A stretch of DNA of 64,000 bases from Eggerthella timonensis (GTDB lineage: Bacteria; Actinomycetota; Coriobacteriia; Coriobacteriales; Eggerthellaceae): the NCBI RefSeq assembly GCF_900184265.1, contig NZ_FXXA01000002.1:948734-1012733 (forward strand), given 5' to 3'. The notes under the pieces are model-generated. The model was given only the letters and a program-made list of their open reading frames with translations, made no database searches and had not been told where the DNA came from. Position 1 is the first letter of the stretch. The number at the start of each line of letters is the position of its first letter. A program made the translations under genes and the position numbers. Of this stretch, positions 35,248-43,414 are shown piece by piece.

Positions 35248-35526
35248 ATGATCGCTCCGATGCAGGTATCCGTGGGCAAGCCGGTGACGTTCAACGGGTA
35301 CGCCGAGGACTACGGCAAGCAGATCGTGTCGGTGCAGTTCTCGCTCGACAACGGCGCGAACTGGACCACGTACGACGTGTCGGATTCCACCGACGAGCTG
35401 TGGGTGCACTGGACGTTCTCGTACACGCCCGAGCGGCCCGGACTCTACCGGCTGCTCGTGCGCTCGGTGAACGACGACGGTGCGGCCAGCCCGCTCGCGG
35501 ACGTAGCCGAGTTCACGGCCGCCTGA
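35248..35526 (+). CDS. Ig-like Mo-oxidoreductase dimerisation-type domain protein
   Basis: 92 residues, starting ten bases after the previous stop (an ATG at 35260 is also possible). The sequence (VTFNGYAEDYGKQIVSVQFS, then GLYRLLVRSVNDDG) matches the C-terminal Ig-like domain of the cytochrome fusion. It has no signal peptide, so alone it would stay in the cytoplasm, unlike its relatives. Together with the preceding gene it equals one Mo-domain protein, which points to a split by one-base frameshift near 35225-35240 or to true two-subunit expression. Confidence 0.65.
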   Translation: MIAPMQVSVGKPVTFNGYAEDYGKQIVSVQFSLDNGANWTTYDVSDSTDELWVHWTFSYTPERPGLYRLLVRSVNDDGAASPLADVAEFTAA

Positions 35527-35918
35527 GCCGAAGGGGGCGCTTCCTGGGGAGGCGCCCCCTTCTTTGCGTTTGCAACGGCGGGCGCTGCGCTCATGGTTGA
35601 CGCGGCCCGAGCCGCCCGGTATGATGGCGAGCCCGGGCCGTATGGCCCGTAACCCAAGCGATAAGGATCTCCTCTCATGACTGTTCCTCCCAACCGGTAA
35701 ATCACGCGACACATCCGCCCCTTCCGCTGCCGCGCAACGCGCGGTCGCTTTGCGATGGGCAATGCCCGTCGGCCGATTCGCGACGGGCTCGTCCGGTTGA
35801 GACAAACAGACAATCAGAGAGGTTCCCCGTATGAAAAAGCTGAATAACGGCGTGGTGCCGCCTGTGCCTGCCTTCCAAATCGAGCGTATTCGGATTGCGA
35901 AGGAAGGCACAAATCATC
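35527..35918. other. 391-base gap before the DUF1062 gene
   Basis: Starts with a terminator (35533-35565). It then holds a possible seven-codon leader frame (ATG 35678 to TAA 35701) with AAGGA upstream. A second frame starts at ATG 35831 and runs past the DUF1062 start in another frame. Neither frame can be confirmed as translated. Confidence 0.4.
35533..35565 (+). terminator. Rho-independent terminator
   Basis: GGGGGCGC and GCGCCCCC around an 11-base loop, followed by TTCTTTG. It closes the cytochrome/Mo-domain operon. Confidence 0.75.
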
Positions 35919-36485
35919 ATGAAAACGATTGCATGGCGCGTGGAGGCGACCGGCGCGCCGGTCGCGCTGCGCCCTTGTGGGACGTGCGGTGCTGATGCGG
36001 AGTTCTCGTCCACGGGCATGTTCCGTGTGAACGCCCAGAAGAAGCGGCTGGACGTATGGCTCATCTATCGGTGTGCCACGTGCGGAAGCGTGTGGAACAG
36101 CGCCGTGATCAGCCGCGGGCGCCCAGGAAGCATCGACCGGGAAGAGCTTGAGCGCCTCACGGGCAACGACCCCGAGACGGCGCTGCGATGCGCGCTCGAC
36201 GTCGGCTTGCTCAGGCGCAACGGCGCGCGCCGGGGCAAGGTCGCCTTCGTCGTCGAAGGCGACCTGCCCGACGGCGGCGAGGACTGCCGGGTTGAAATCG
36301 ACGGCGGCGACCTTGCGGGTCTGCGCCTGGCCGAGGTGCTGCGGGCCAAGCTGGGCGTTTCGCGCAGCGGCTTGGAGCGCCTCGTGGAGGCGGGCGACGT
36401 GAGCGCCGTCGACGGAGCCGATGTGCTCGCCGCAAAGCTCCGTCCGCACCAAGCGGTCATCGTGCGGGTGCGGCGCGAGATGTAG
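35919..36485 (+). CDS. DUF1062 family protein with zinc-ribbon and S4-like domain
   Basis: 188 residues; ATG at 35919 favoured over one at 35895 because the homologous start MKTIAWRVEA is typical. Cys pairs in CGTCG (near 20) and CATCGSVW (near 53) make a treble-clef-like zinc site. The C-terminal 55 residues (LRLAEVLRAKLGVSRSGLER to VIVRVRREM) look like an S4 RNA-binding fold. DUF1062 proteins are of unknown function; the parts suggest RNA or ribosome contact. Single gene with its own terminator-like hairpin after it. Confidence 0.85.
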   Translation: MKTIAWRVEATGAPVALRPCGTCGADAEFSSTGMFRVNAQKKRLDVWLIYRCATCGSVWNSAVISRGRPGSIDREELERLTGNDPETALRCALDVGLLRRNGARRGKVAFVVEGDLPDGGEDCRVEIDGGDLAGLRLAEVLRAKLGVSRSGLERLVEAGDVSAVDGADVLAAKLRPHQAVIVRVRREM

Positions 36486-36611
36486 GTAGGCGTGCGGCCC
36501 GGGGCGAAGGTTCCCCGGGCCGTTCGGCACGCGTGTCGCCGCGCGGGCGCGTGTCGGCACGCATCGGCGGCGGTCAAATGCAGAGGCGGATGCCCGGCAG
36601 CGCGGCTGCCA

Positions 36612-36815
36612 CGGTAAAGAATCCACGATTTTTCCCCGATATTTTACCGAACCTCGGAATCTCGTGCCCGGAGTTCGCCTTCGGCCGCCCTGAATCCGGC
36701 TTTTCCCGTCGCGCGGGGCGATTTTCGGGAGGTTTCCTCGCCTTCGGAGGGGGTTTTGGAGCCCAGCTTGCCTGATACGGTAAAATATCGAAAATTTTCT
36801 CCAATTCCATTACCG
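36612..36815. repeat. imperfect inverted repeat element, about 204 bp
   Basis: Arms 36612-36649 and 36778-36815 share inverted cores (GGTAAAATATCG and TTACCG at matching places); each arm can also fold on itself (CGGTAAA...TTTACCG). The 128-base centre is GC-rich. Size and structure recall the other inverted-repeat elements of this window, but the arms are much more diverged. Confidence 0.5.
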
Positions 36816-37002
36816 AACTCCGGGAATTGGAGCGTCTTGCGGCCCTCCCGGCAACTTGAAAGCGTCTCTCCATGCCTGATCGCCGCCGACGGCGGGGCCG
36901 GTCGAGGCGAAGCGGGTCGGTGGACGGCGGACCTTTGGCTCGGGGATCCGCCGGAAGGCCAAGCGCCGCGGCTGGGCGGCAAGGGCCCTGCCTCATTTCG
37001 AA

Positions 37003-37018
37003 TGTTTCACGTGAAACA
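37003..37018. promoter_or_regulatory. parS centromere site 1 (ParB-binding)
   Basis: TGTTTCACGTGAAACA, the exact 16-base consensus of chromosomal parS, here within a longer 24-base palindrome (CGAATGTTTC... to ...CATTCG). ParB (Spo0J) spreads from such sites for chromosome segregation. Two more perfect copies follow within 5.2 kb. Confidence 0.95.
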
Positions 37019-37102
37019 TTCGTTCTATGCGTACAGGTGGGGCGTGGCTGCGCGAGTGTGCTATTATGGCGGCGAACGATACGGGCACGCAAAGGAGCCA
37101 TC

Positions 37103-37525
37103 ATGTACGGATTGAAAACCGAGGCCAGCTTCGACTCGGCCCACTTCCTGACCGATTATTACGGCAAGTGCGAGAACCTGCACGGCCACCGATGGCGCAT
37201 GGTGGTGTACCTCGAAGTCGCCGATCTGCAAACCGATGGGACGATGAAGGACATGGTGGTGGACTTCGGGGTGTTCAAGCGCGCAGTGCGCGACCTGGCC
37301 GAAGAGCTGGACCACACCTTCCTCGTGGAAGAGGGCTCGCTGGCCGCGACGACGCTGGCCGCCCTCGAGGCCGAGGATTTCAGCCTGACCGTCCTGCCTT
37401 TCCGCACCACGTCCGAGAACCTGGCGCGCTATGTCTGCGAGCGGCTGACGGAGCAGGGCCTTCCCGTGTCCCAGGTGGATATGTACGAAACGCCCAACAA
37501 CTGCGCCATCTACCGGCCTCGGTAA
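37103..37525 (+). CDS. queD: 6-carboxytetrahydropterin synthase QueD
   Basis: 140 residues. It turns dihydroneopterin triphosphate into 6-carboxytetrahydropterin, the second step of queuosine synthesis. Zinc ligands H14, H27 and H29 (in SAHF and HGHRW), the catalytic C23 (GKCENL) and the LDHTFL His are present. AAAGGAGC precedes the ATG. No other que genes lie near. The related 6-pyruvoyl-tetrahydropterin synthase is less likely, since the Cys sits in the QueD-like GKCxxLHGH setting. Confidence 0.93.
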   Translation: MYGLKTEASFDSAHFLTDYYGKCENLHGHRWRMVVYLEVADLQTDGTMKDMVVDFGVFKRAVRDLAEELDHTFLVEEGSLAATTLAALEAEDFSLTVLPFRTTSENLARYVCERLTEQGLPVSQVDMYETPNNCAIYRPR

Positions 37526-37586
37526 CGGCGCGGGGGACGCCCTGGCGCGCGGGCTGGGAGTAGCGGCCCGCACCCTGTGCGGCCTG

Positions 37587-39023
37587 CTACTCCCAGCCCG
37601 GCTTCCCCACGCCGCCCTGCTCGATGGTGTCGAGCAGCCCCTGGCGGTCGAACACGCCTACCTTGCGGTAGATGTTGCTCACGTGGTGCTTCGCGGTGCC
37701 TTGCGCGATGGACAGCTCGTCGCAGATGTAGCGCACCGTACGCCCGCGCGCCAGCAGCACGAGCACCTCGACCTCGCGGTTCGTGAGGCGGCACATCCGC
37801 GCGATGGCGGCGCACTTCTGCTCGAGGCTGGCATCGGCGGTTTCCGCCCGCGAGGTAGCGTAGAGCTTCTGCACGTCGGTTTGGGTGAAGAACAGCATGC
37901 CGACCAGCACGAGGGCCAGCACGCTGACGAGGAAGACGTCGGAGCGCAACGCCTCCGACCACAACGGCGCATGCAGCAGCCGGTCGGCGGCGAACGACCC
38001 GATGAGCGTGCCGGTGCGGGCGCATAGGATGACCAGGCCGAACGACAGCGCAACGGGTATGCGCCCGCGAAACGCCACGTCGGTGGACACGAGCATCATG
38101 AACATGTCGAGGCAGTACACGCCCATGATGACGAGCCCTGCACCCAGAAAGCGGTACGGCGCGGGCAGCAGCAGAAGCAGGATAAGCCCCGCCGCCATCG
38201 CGGGGATGACGGGGCGGTACAGGGCGATGGGCTCGGCAGCCGAGGGCGCCACCACCATCGACAACGTGATGGCGGCCAGCGCGCAGCCTGCCAGCACGAG
38301 CGCCTTCGCGGTGAACGCGGCATCGCCCTCGGCGAACGTGTTGACCATGCCCTGCGAAGCCCCGTACACGATGCTGATTACGAGGATGCACGCGAACATG
38401 CGCCCCACGGGGATGGTGCGCACGTCGAGCGGCAGTACCGAGGGCTCGCGACGCGGCTCTCGCTTGCAGGCCACCAACACTGCGGCCGACACGATGGGCA
38501 GTGCCGCCGTGAAGGCGACGGCCGCCGCGTCGGGCAGCGCGTATGCGACGAAGAACAGCACGAACGCGAACGTGTACGATACGTACAGGTGCCGTCCCAC
38601 GCGTCCCGTGGCCAACGCGCTCCACAACTCGCCCCACATGATAAGCAACAGCGCGTTGCCCAGCGACAGCGATACGGTGCCGGCGACAAACCAGGCGAAC
38701 CCCGCCGCGCCCGAGCCGAACGTCAGTGCGATGGGCAGTGTCACGGTGCCTGCTGCGGTCAGCCCGCCCGCAGCGATGAAGCTTGCGCGATGCGTGAGGA
38801 AGGGCGAGAGGCGTCGCGAGAGCGTCACCACCACGAGGTAGCCGAGGGTGGTCAGCACGAGCACCCACAGCGTGGTGTTGCCCGCGAACGGGTAGCGGTC
38901 GGTGGTGGGCAGCAGCACGTCGGTGCACATGCTGATCATCCACCAGGCCTGCCAGAATCCCAACCCCAGCAAGCGCCAGCCGGAGAAACCCTCGTGCTCG
39001 TCATCCTGCGGTTTCGTGCGCAT
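37587..39023 (-). CDS. membrane-spanning LuxR-type transcriptional regulator
   Basis: 478 residues; start at 39023 chosen because GGGGAG precedes it, while a longer frame to 39209 would begin inside the intergenic region. About twelve hydrophobic segments (residues 20-385) are followed by a LuxR helix-turn-helix (LTNREVEVLVLLARGRTVRY then AQGTAKHHVSNIYRKVGV). It is divergent from the Tat flavoprotein at 39242, repeating the arrangement at 7.2-10.4 kb. It should control that gene. ATGGGCC motifs in the gap are candidate sites. Confidence 0.9.
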   Translation of the reverse strand: MRTKPQDDEHEGFSGWRLLGLGFWQAWWMISMCTDVLLPTTDRYPFAGNTTLWVLVLTTLGYLVVVTLSRRLSPFLTHRASFIAAGGLTAAGTVTLPIALTFGSGAAGFAWFVAGTVSLSLGNALLLIMWGELWSALATGRVGRHLYVSYTFAFVLFFVAYALPDAAAVAFTAALPIVSAAVLVACKREPRREPSVLPLDVRTIPVGRMFACILVISIVYGASQGMVNTFAEGDAAFTAKALVLAGCALAAITLSMVVAPSAAEPIALYRPVIPAMAAGLILLLLLPAPYRFLGAGLVIMGVYCLDMFMMLVSTDVAFRGRIPVALSFGLVILCARTGTLIGSFAADRLLHAPLWSEALRSDVFLVSVLALVLVGMLFFTQTDVQKLYATSRAETADASLEQKCAAIARMCRLTNREVEVLVLLARGRTVRYICDELSIAQGTAKHHVSNIYRKVGVFDRQGLLDTIEQGGVGKPGWE

Positions 39024-39107
39024 CGCTCCCCATCCCCGTCCCTCGTTGCATCGCTTCAAACCTAGCAAAACAGGCGGGGGAGCGCAAGCGAAACCCTGGG
39101 TGAGCGT

Positions 39108-39200
39108 ATGGGCCGCAATGGCCCATGTTGACGGTTTTGGCGAAAATGGGCCGCTTCGCCAGATGCCCGCGCGCGGCCGTTCGGCCAGGATAGGGCCCAT
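39108..39200. promoter_or_regulatory. ATGGGCC motif cluster between LuxR gene and flavoprotein gene
   Basis: ATGGGCC-n5-GGCCCAT is a perfect 19-base palindrome at 39108-39126; another ATGGGCC is at 39146-39152 and an inverted copy GGCCCAT at 39194-39200. Four half-sites in 93 bases of a divergent regulatory gap suggest an operator array for the neighbouring regulator. Confidence 0.45.
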
Positions 39201-39241
39201 GCAGAACAAGGGATTCTGCTTTTCGAGGGAAGGGGTTTTCG

Positions 39242-40918
39242 ATGACCGATATCATGAAAGACGGCTTGTCCCGTCGCGCGTTTCTGGGCCTGGGCGCTAC
39301 CGCGGCTGTCGCGGCCGGCGCGGGCCTGGCAGGCTGCTCGCCCGCAGCGAGCGCGGGCGGCGATGCGAAGGCGTCCGGCGACGCGTCCGGAAGCGCGGCG
39401 GGCGGCACGGGCGAGACGCAGTACGCATGGGAAGTGGTTCCCGATCCCATCACCGACATCACGTCGACGGTGGACACCGACATCCTCGTCATCGGCGCCG
39501 GTTTGGCCGGCTGCGCGTGCGCCGCAGCGGCGGCCGAGAAGGGCGGCAAGGTGACCGTCGTCGAGAAGACGTCCAGCTGGAACGGCCGTGGCGGCGGCTT
39601 CGGCGCCATCAACTCGCACTACATGGACGAGCTGGGAATCGAAGTGGACAAGGTGAACGCCAAACAGCACTGGATCGCCCAGTGCGCGAGCCGTGCGAAC
39701 GAGGACCTCATCGTCAAGTTCTTCAACAGCTCCGAAGAGGCGTCCAACTGGCTGCTGGCCAAGGCCGAGGCCGTGGGCGGCTCCGCGATGGTGGGCGCGT
39801 TCTACAGCCACGACGACGTGTACGCCGAGCAGCCGGGCTACCACATGCTCATGATCCCCGAGGAAGCAGGGCTCACTTCGACGGGCTTCGCCGGCGCCGA
39901 GCTGTGCTACAACGACGCGGTGAAAGACGGCGCGGAATTCGTGTTCGATTCGCCGGCCGTGCAGCTGGTGAAGGACGGCTCGAAGGTGACCGGCTGCATC
40001 TGCGAAGGCAAGGACGGCTACGTGCAGTACAACGCCAGCAAGGGCGTGGTGCTGTGCACGGGCGACATCGGCGGCGACCTCGAGATGTGCAAGGCATACG
40101 CTCCCATCTGCGCCGAGTACGGCCAGCCGCGCAGCCAGTACACGCCCGTGGGCGTGAACACGGGCGACGGCCATAAGATGGGCATGTGGGTTGGCGCACA
40201 GCTACAGGACCTGCCGCTGCCCACGATGATGCACCCCCAGGCGTTCTGCTGGTTCCACGGCCCGTTCCTGTTCGTCAACGACAACGGCGAGCGCTTCATG
40301 TGCGAGGACACCTGGGTGCAGGGCAAGTCGCTGGCCATCAACCGCCAGCCGAACGGCGAGGCGTGGTCCATCTTCGACGCCAACTGGAAGACCGACCTCG
40401 TGAACGGCCTGCCCTACGGCGGCGGCATGTTCTGGGACTCGTTCCGCCCCTACGGCAGCGACCTGGAGCTGGCGCCTCAGTACTTCGAGACGCAGATCCC
40501 CGAGTACATCAAGGCCGGCAACGCCTACCAGGCCGACACGCTCGATGAGCTGGCGAAGCAAATTGGCTGCGACGCCGCCACGCTCAAGGCCACGGTGGAG
40601 CGCTACAACGGCATGTGCGAAGCGGGCGAGGACACCGACTACTACAAGAAGCCCGTGTTCCTGACGCCGGTGAAGGAAGGCCCGTTCTACGCGCTCAAGG
40701 TTGGTCCCGCGCTGCTCGCCGTGCCCGGCGGCCTGCGCACGAACAACGACTTCCAGTGCCTCGACGCCGAGGGCGCGCCCATCGAGGGCCTGTACGCGCT
40801 CGGCAACGTGATGGGCGACATCTGCGCCGTCGACTATCCCATCAACGTGGCGGGCAACAGCCACGGACGCTGCATCACCTACGGCTACCTGCTGGGCCAC
40901 GAGCTGGCCGGGGCGTAA
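39242..40918 (+). CDS. Tat-exported FAD-dependent reductase, divergent fumarate-reductase family
   Basis: 558 residues. Twin-arginine signal (SRRAFLG) and LAGC lipobox-like site; FAD fold starts GAGLAGCACA near residue 84 and the FAD-binding C-terminus reads GLYALGNVMGD. The fumarate-type residues seen in the 8929 protein are absent: the Glu-Arg pair and the TRDK Arg have no counterpart in its MMHPQAFCWFHGPF region. A different substrate is therefore expected, in line with the many paralogous reductases of Eggerthellaceae. It has no heme. Regulated probably by the divergent LuxR gene. An ATG four codons later is also possible. Confidence 0.88.
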   Translation: MTDIMKDGLSRRAFLGLGATAAVAAGAGLAGCSPAASAGGDAKASGDASGSAAGGTGETQYAWEVVPDPITDITSTVDTDILVIGAGLAGCACAAAAAEKGGKVTVVEKTSSWNGRGGGFGAINSHYMDELGIEVDKVNAKQHWIAQCASRANEDLIVKFFNSSEEASNWLLAKAEAVGGSAMVGAFYSHDDVYAEQPGYHMLMIPEEAGLTSTGFAGAELCYNDAVKDGAEFVFDSPAVQLVKDGSKVTGCICEGKDGYVQYNASKGVVLCTGDIGGDLEMCKAYAPICAEYGQPRSQYTPVGVNTGDGHKMGMWVGAQLQDLPLPTMMHPQAFCWFHGPFLFVNDNGERFMCEDTWVQGKSLAINRQPNGEAWSIFDANWKTDLVNGLPYGGGMFWDSFRPYGSDLELAPQYFETQIPEYIKAGNAYQADTLDELAKQIGCDAATLKATVERYNGMCEAGEDTDYYKKPVFLTPVKEGPFYALKVGPALLAVPGGLRTNNDFQCLDAEGAPIEGLYALGNVMGDICAVDYPINVAGNSHGRCITYGYLLGHELAGA

Positions 40919-41010
40919 GCGCCCCGGGCCGCGGGCCCCGAGACGCCCCGCGCGCCGAGGCCCCGCGTGCGTTTTGCGTCTGCGGCGCGCTCAGCCTGCA
41001 ACCCTCTCCG

Positions 41011-41046
41011 AGCCCTGCGCCCCCTCCCTCCCGGCGCAGGGCTTTT
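41011..41046 (+). terminator. Rho-independent terminator after the flavoprotein gene
   Basis: AGCCCTGCGCC and GGCGCAGGGCT around an 11-base loop, followed by TTTT. Confidence 0.85.
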
Positions 41047-41146
41047 CGCATTCGCCGCCCGTTTGCTGCCGCGCCGTGCAGCGTGGCGCTGTCGCTCGCC
41101 CGCCGCAGCGTCGCACTGCTGCGTCGTCCTGCCCGTTGCGTGCGGA

Positions 41147-41162
41147 TGTTTCACGTGAAACA
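41147..41162. promoter_or_regulatory. parS centromere site 2 (ParB-binding)
   Basis: Exact TGTTTCACGTGAAACA, 4.1 kb to the right of site 1. Confidence 0.95.
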
Positions 41163-41443
41163 TTTGTTCTGATTATTCCTCGACGGCAGACCGAGTGGCT
41201 TGCCGTGTCAGATGCCTTGCGGTCCGCGCGTGCACGAAGTGCCTGCATCGTGGCGGTTTTCGACGGTTAACCGCCTTTCGCCCCGAATTCTCTAGGAAGC
41301 TACGGAAGTCGGCGTCTCTCCGAACTGGCATTATGTGCGGGCACCATTTGCAGCCAACGCAGCAGCCTGCTCCGGAGAGCTCGCTCATGCGGATTTTCGT
41401 CGAAATCTGCCATGAGATGCGGATTCGGTTGCGCGCTCATGAA

Positions 41444-41763
41444 CTAATTTCCGAAATGAATGCGGCTGAAATCTGCTTTCAAATGAAGGATGCGTTCGAC
41501 ATACACGACGCCCTCGTCCTCGTCGATCCGGTAGAAAGCCGCATACTTCCCAACGATCAACTTGCGGCGCAGCGTCTCGGTGAACCCGCACGGCTTTTCG
41601 GGTTGCGTGCGGGGAAGGTGCTGAGGGCTTGGTCAATGGACTCCATGAGCTTGTCGATACGGTCTTGTGCGAGCTCGGGCGAAAACGTGGATTGGATTTC
41701 ATAGACGGACAGGAACGAGAGATCTTCGATAGCGCCTTCGGTGAACTCGATCTCATAGTTCAT
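41444..41763 (-). pseudogene. frameshifted RelE/ParE family toxin
   Basis: The frame starts MNYEIEFTEGAIEDLSF and runs normally to NPKSRAG, then a stop follows soon in that frame. Adding one T at about 41582 (GGTTCACC to GGTTTCACC) restores the rest, TETLRRKLIVGKYAAFYRID and VYVERILHLKADFSRIHFG, ending at the TAG at 41444-41446. The restored protein of about 106 residues has all parts of a RelE/ParE toxin. So it is a single-base loss (or sequencing error) in an otherwise intact toxin gene. It overlaps the intact antitoxin gene by 11 bases. Confidence 0.85.
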
Positions 41764-42037
41764 GATCGGCCAGCTTCTCTGCAACCCTGCGGTGCACTTC
41801 CACTTTCGCTTCCTCCGGATTGTACGTTTTCGGGTGCTTCTTGTTGTGCTCGACGGCTTCGTCGATGAGCAGGCCGACGTAGCGATCGTAATCGAATGCA
41901 GCCGCATCCATGACCACGAGCGATGCGAGACCGTTCTTCGTCAGGTAAATGGGCTTGCCCGTTTCCTTGGCAAGCGCTTCGATGCTGATGTAATTGCAAC
42001 GGATGTCGGTGGAGGAGCGGATGATGGGTGCAGACAT
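41753..42037 (-). CDS. Phd/RelB-type antitoxin
   Basis: 94 residues from the ATG at 42037, with AAAGGAGA upstream; an earlier in-frame ATG at 42073 lacks one. The N-terminal part (IIRSSTDIRCNYISIEALAK, then PIYLTKNGLASLVVMD) is a Phd/YefM-like fold; the C-terminal half is a charged helix that should bind the toxin. The partner toxin gene next to it is frameshifted, so the antitoxin may now act alone as repressor. Confidence 0.88.
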   Translation of the reverse strand: MSAPIIRSSTDIRCNYISIEALAKETGKPIYLTKNGLASLVVMDAAAFDYDRYVGLLIDEAVEHNKKHPKTYNPEEAKVEVHRRVAEKLADHEL

Positions 42038-42121
42038 AAGGATCTCCTTTGCGCGTTTGCTGAGAACAAGCATAGGACAGTACGATTAAAAGCAAATTAA
42101 AAGATGCGTTATAAGCCCAAT

Positions 42122-42137
42122 TGTTTCACGTGAAACA
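42122..42137. promoter_or_regulatory. parS centromere site 3 (ParB-binding)
   Basis: Exact TGTTTCACGTGAAACA, less than 1 kb from site 2. Confidence 0.95.
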
Positions 42138-42211
42138 TTCGTTCGCTGGGGGGGGGGCTTGGGGGCTTCGGGACTCTTTGTGCAGATCGGGCGCATCGCG
42201 GAGGATTTCCG

Positions 42212-42239
42212 TTGACTTCTGGCGAAACCCCCGTATACA
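42212..42239 (+). promoter_or_regulatory. sigma-A type promoter of rplM-rpsI
   Basis: TTGACT at 42212-42217, 16 bases, then TATACA at 42234-42239. This is the strongest housekeeping promoter seen in the window and it faces the ribosomal protein genes, with a leader of about 230 bases. Confidence 0.7.
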
Positions 42240-42473
42240 ATGCAAAGGTTCGCTTTCGAAAGCCCCGTGCATGCAGTGAGAGGCGGAAGCGCAAACAAGG
42301 GAGTCCAGACCTGAGGTTGCGCGTCGGCGTAGGAACCCGGCATCCGATCGACCTGCACTTTTGAAACCGATCATTCGCCGCATCGCGGTCGGCCCGGCAT
42401 CATCCGAGCCGCCAACAGGCGACGGAGACCCGCCCCGCACGGCGGGGTAGGACAGGATTTTTGGAGGAAGATA

Positions 42474-42908
42474 GTGAAGACGTATTACGCGAAGCCCAAC
42501 GAAGTTGAGCGCGAATGGGTCTTGATCGACGCTGAGAACCAGGTTCTCGGTCGCGTCGCTGCCAAGGCCGCTCAGATTCTCAAGGGCAAGCACAAGCCGC
42601 AGTACACGCCGCATGTCGACACCGGCGACTTCGTGGTCATCATCAATGCGGACAAGATCCGCGTGACGGGCACGAAGGCTCAGTCGAAGAGCTACTACCG
42701 CCACAGCGGTTTCCCCGGCGGGCTGAAGTCCGAGACCTTCGAAGAGGCCATGGCCAAGCATCCTGAGCGCGTCATCGAGCATGCCGTGAAGGGCATGCTG
42801 CCGAAGAACACGCTCGGCCGCGCCATGGGCAAGAAGCTCAAGGTGTACACCGGTGCGGAGCATCCGCACATGGCTCAGCAGCCTCGCGAGATCAAGATGG
42901 AGGGTTAA
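42474..42908 (+). CDS. rplM: 50S ribosomal protein L13
   Basis: 144 residues from a GTG start with TTGGAGGAAG nine bases upstream. The sequence is typical throughout: [75 protein letters not shown]13 is an early assembly protein of the large subunit. rpsI follows after three bases, the conserved bacterial pair. Confidence 0.99.
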   Translation: MKTYYAKPNEVEREWVLIDAENQVLGRVAAKAAQILKGKHKPQYTPHVDTGDFVVIINADKIRVTGTKAQSKSYYRHSGFPGGLKSETFEEAMAKHPERVIEHAVKGMLPKNTLGRAMGKKLKVYTGAEHPHMAQQPREIKMEG

Positions 42909-42911
42909 CCC

Positions 42912-43304
42912 ATGGCAGGTGAAGCTTTGTACTACGGCACCGGCCGCCGTAAGAACGCCGTCGCTCGCGTGCGTCTCGTTCCCGGCACCGGCAAGATGAC
43001 GATCAACGGCCGCGACGCGCTGGCGTACTTCGGTCGCGAAGCGCTCGTGAACTACGCGAAGACGCCGTTCAAGGTCACGGACACGATGGAGCACTTCGAC
43101 GTTATCGCCACGCTCAACGGTGGCGGCATCTCGGGTCAGGCCGGCGCGCTGCGTCATGGCATCTCCCGTGCGCTCCTGGCCGCTGGCGACTACCGCGGCG
43201 AGCTCAAGAAGGCCGGCTACCTCACGCGCGACTCCCGTATGGTGGAGCGCAAGAAGTACGGTCTGAAGAAGGCCCGCAAGCGCCCGCAGTTCTCGAAGCG
43301 CTAG
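42912..43304 (+). CDS. rpsI: 30S ribosomal protein S9
   Basis: 130 residues, with family motifs [38 protein letters not shown] and the basic end [17 protein letters not shown] that reaches the P-site tRNA. Cotranscribed with rplM, followed by a terminator. Confidence 0.99.
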   Translation: MAGEALYYGTGRRKNAVARVRLVPGTGKMTINGRDALAYFGREALVNYAKTPFKVTDTMEHFDVIATLNGGGISGQAGALRHGISRALLAAGDYRGELKKAGYLTRDSRMVERKKYGLKKARKRPQFSKR

Positions 43305-43335
43305 GATCGCGTTCGCGAATTACACAGGTTGTTTC

Positions 43336-43376
43336 AAGGAGCCCGTTCACGTTGGTGGATGGGCTCCTTTGCTTTC
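43336..43376 (+). terminator. Rho-independent terminator of rplM-rpsI
   Basis: AAGGAGCCC and GGGCTCCTT around a 16-base loop, followed by TTGCTTT. Confidence 0.8.
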
Positions 43377-43414
43377 GGGCGACGAGGGGCGCGGTGGCGG
43401 GAAGGTGACGCACG

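Larger units (their letters stand above)
36486..37102. other. 617-base non-coding region with inverted repeat and parS
   Basis: No gene is supported. It holds a GC-rich hairpin (36495-36522, CGGCCCGGGG/CCCCGGGCCG, without a T run), an imperfect inverted repeat (36612-36815) and a perfect parS site (37003-37018). A promoter for queD should lie at about 37050-37080 (TGCTATTAT at 37058-37066). Confidence 0.6.
40919..41443. other. 525-base non-coding region with terminator and parS
   Basis: Contains a strong terminator (41011-41046) and the second perfect parS site (41147-41162). From 41170 to 41443 the sequence drops in GC and shows no gene; it lies after the stop of the frameshifted toxin coming from the right. 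Confidence 0.6.
42038..42473. other. 436-base gap with parS and the rplM promoter and leader
   Basis: It holds the third parS site (42122-42137), an unusual run of ten G near 42151, the rplM promoter, and an untranslated leader of about 230 bases. The leader contains a small hairpin (CCCGCC-ccgcac-GGCGGG near 42430-42447). An L13-type autoregulatory leader is possible but was not recognised by fold. Confidence 0.5.

Noticed and set aside
37003-42137. Replication origin in this window
   Set aside because: parS sites imply origin proximity, but no dnaA, dnaN, DnaA-box cluster or parAB genes were seen.
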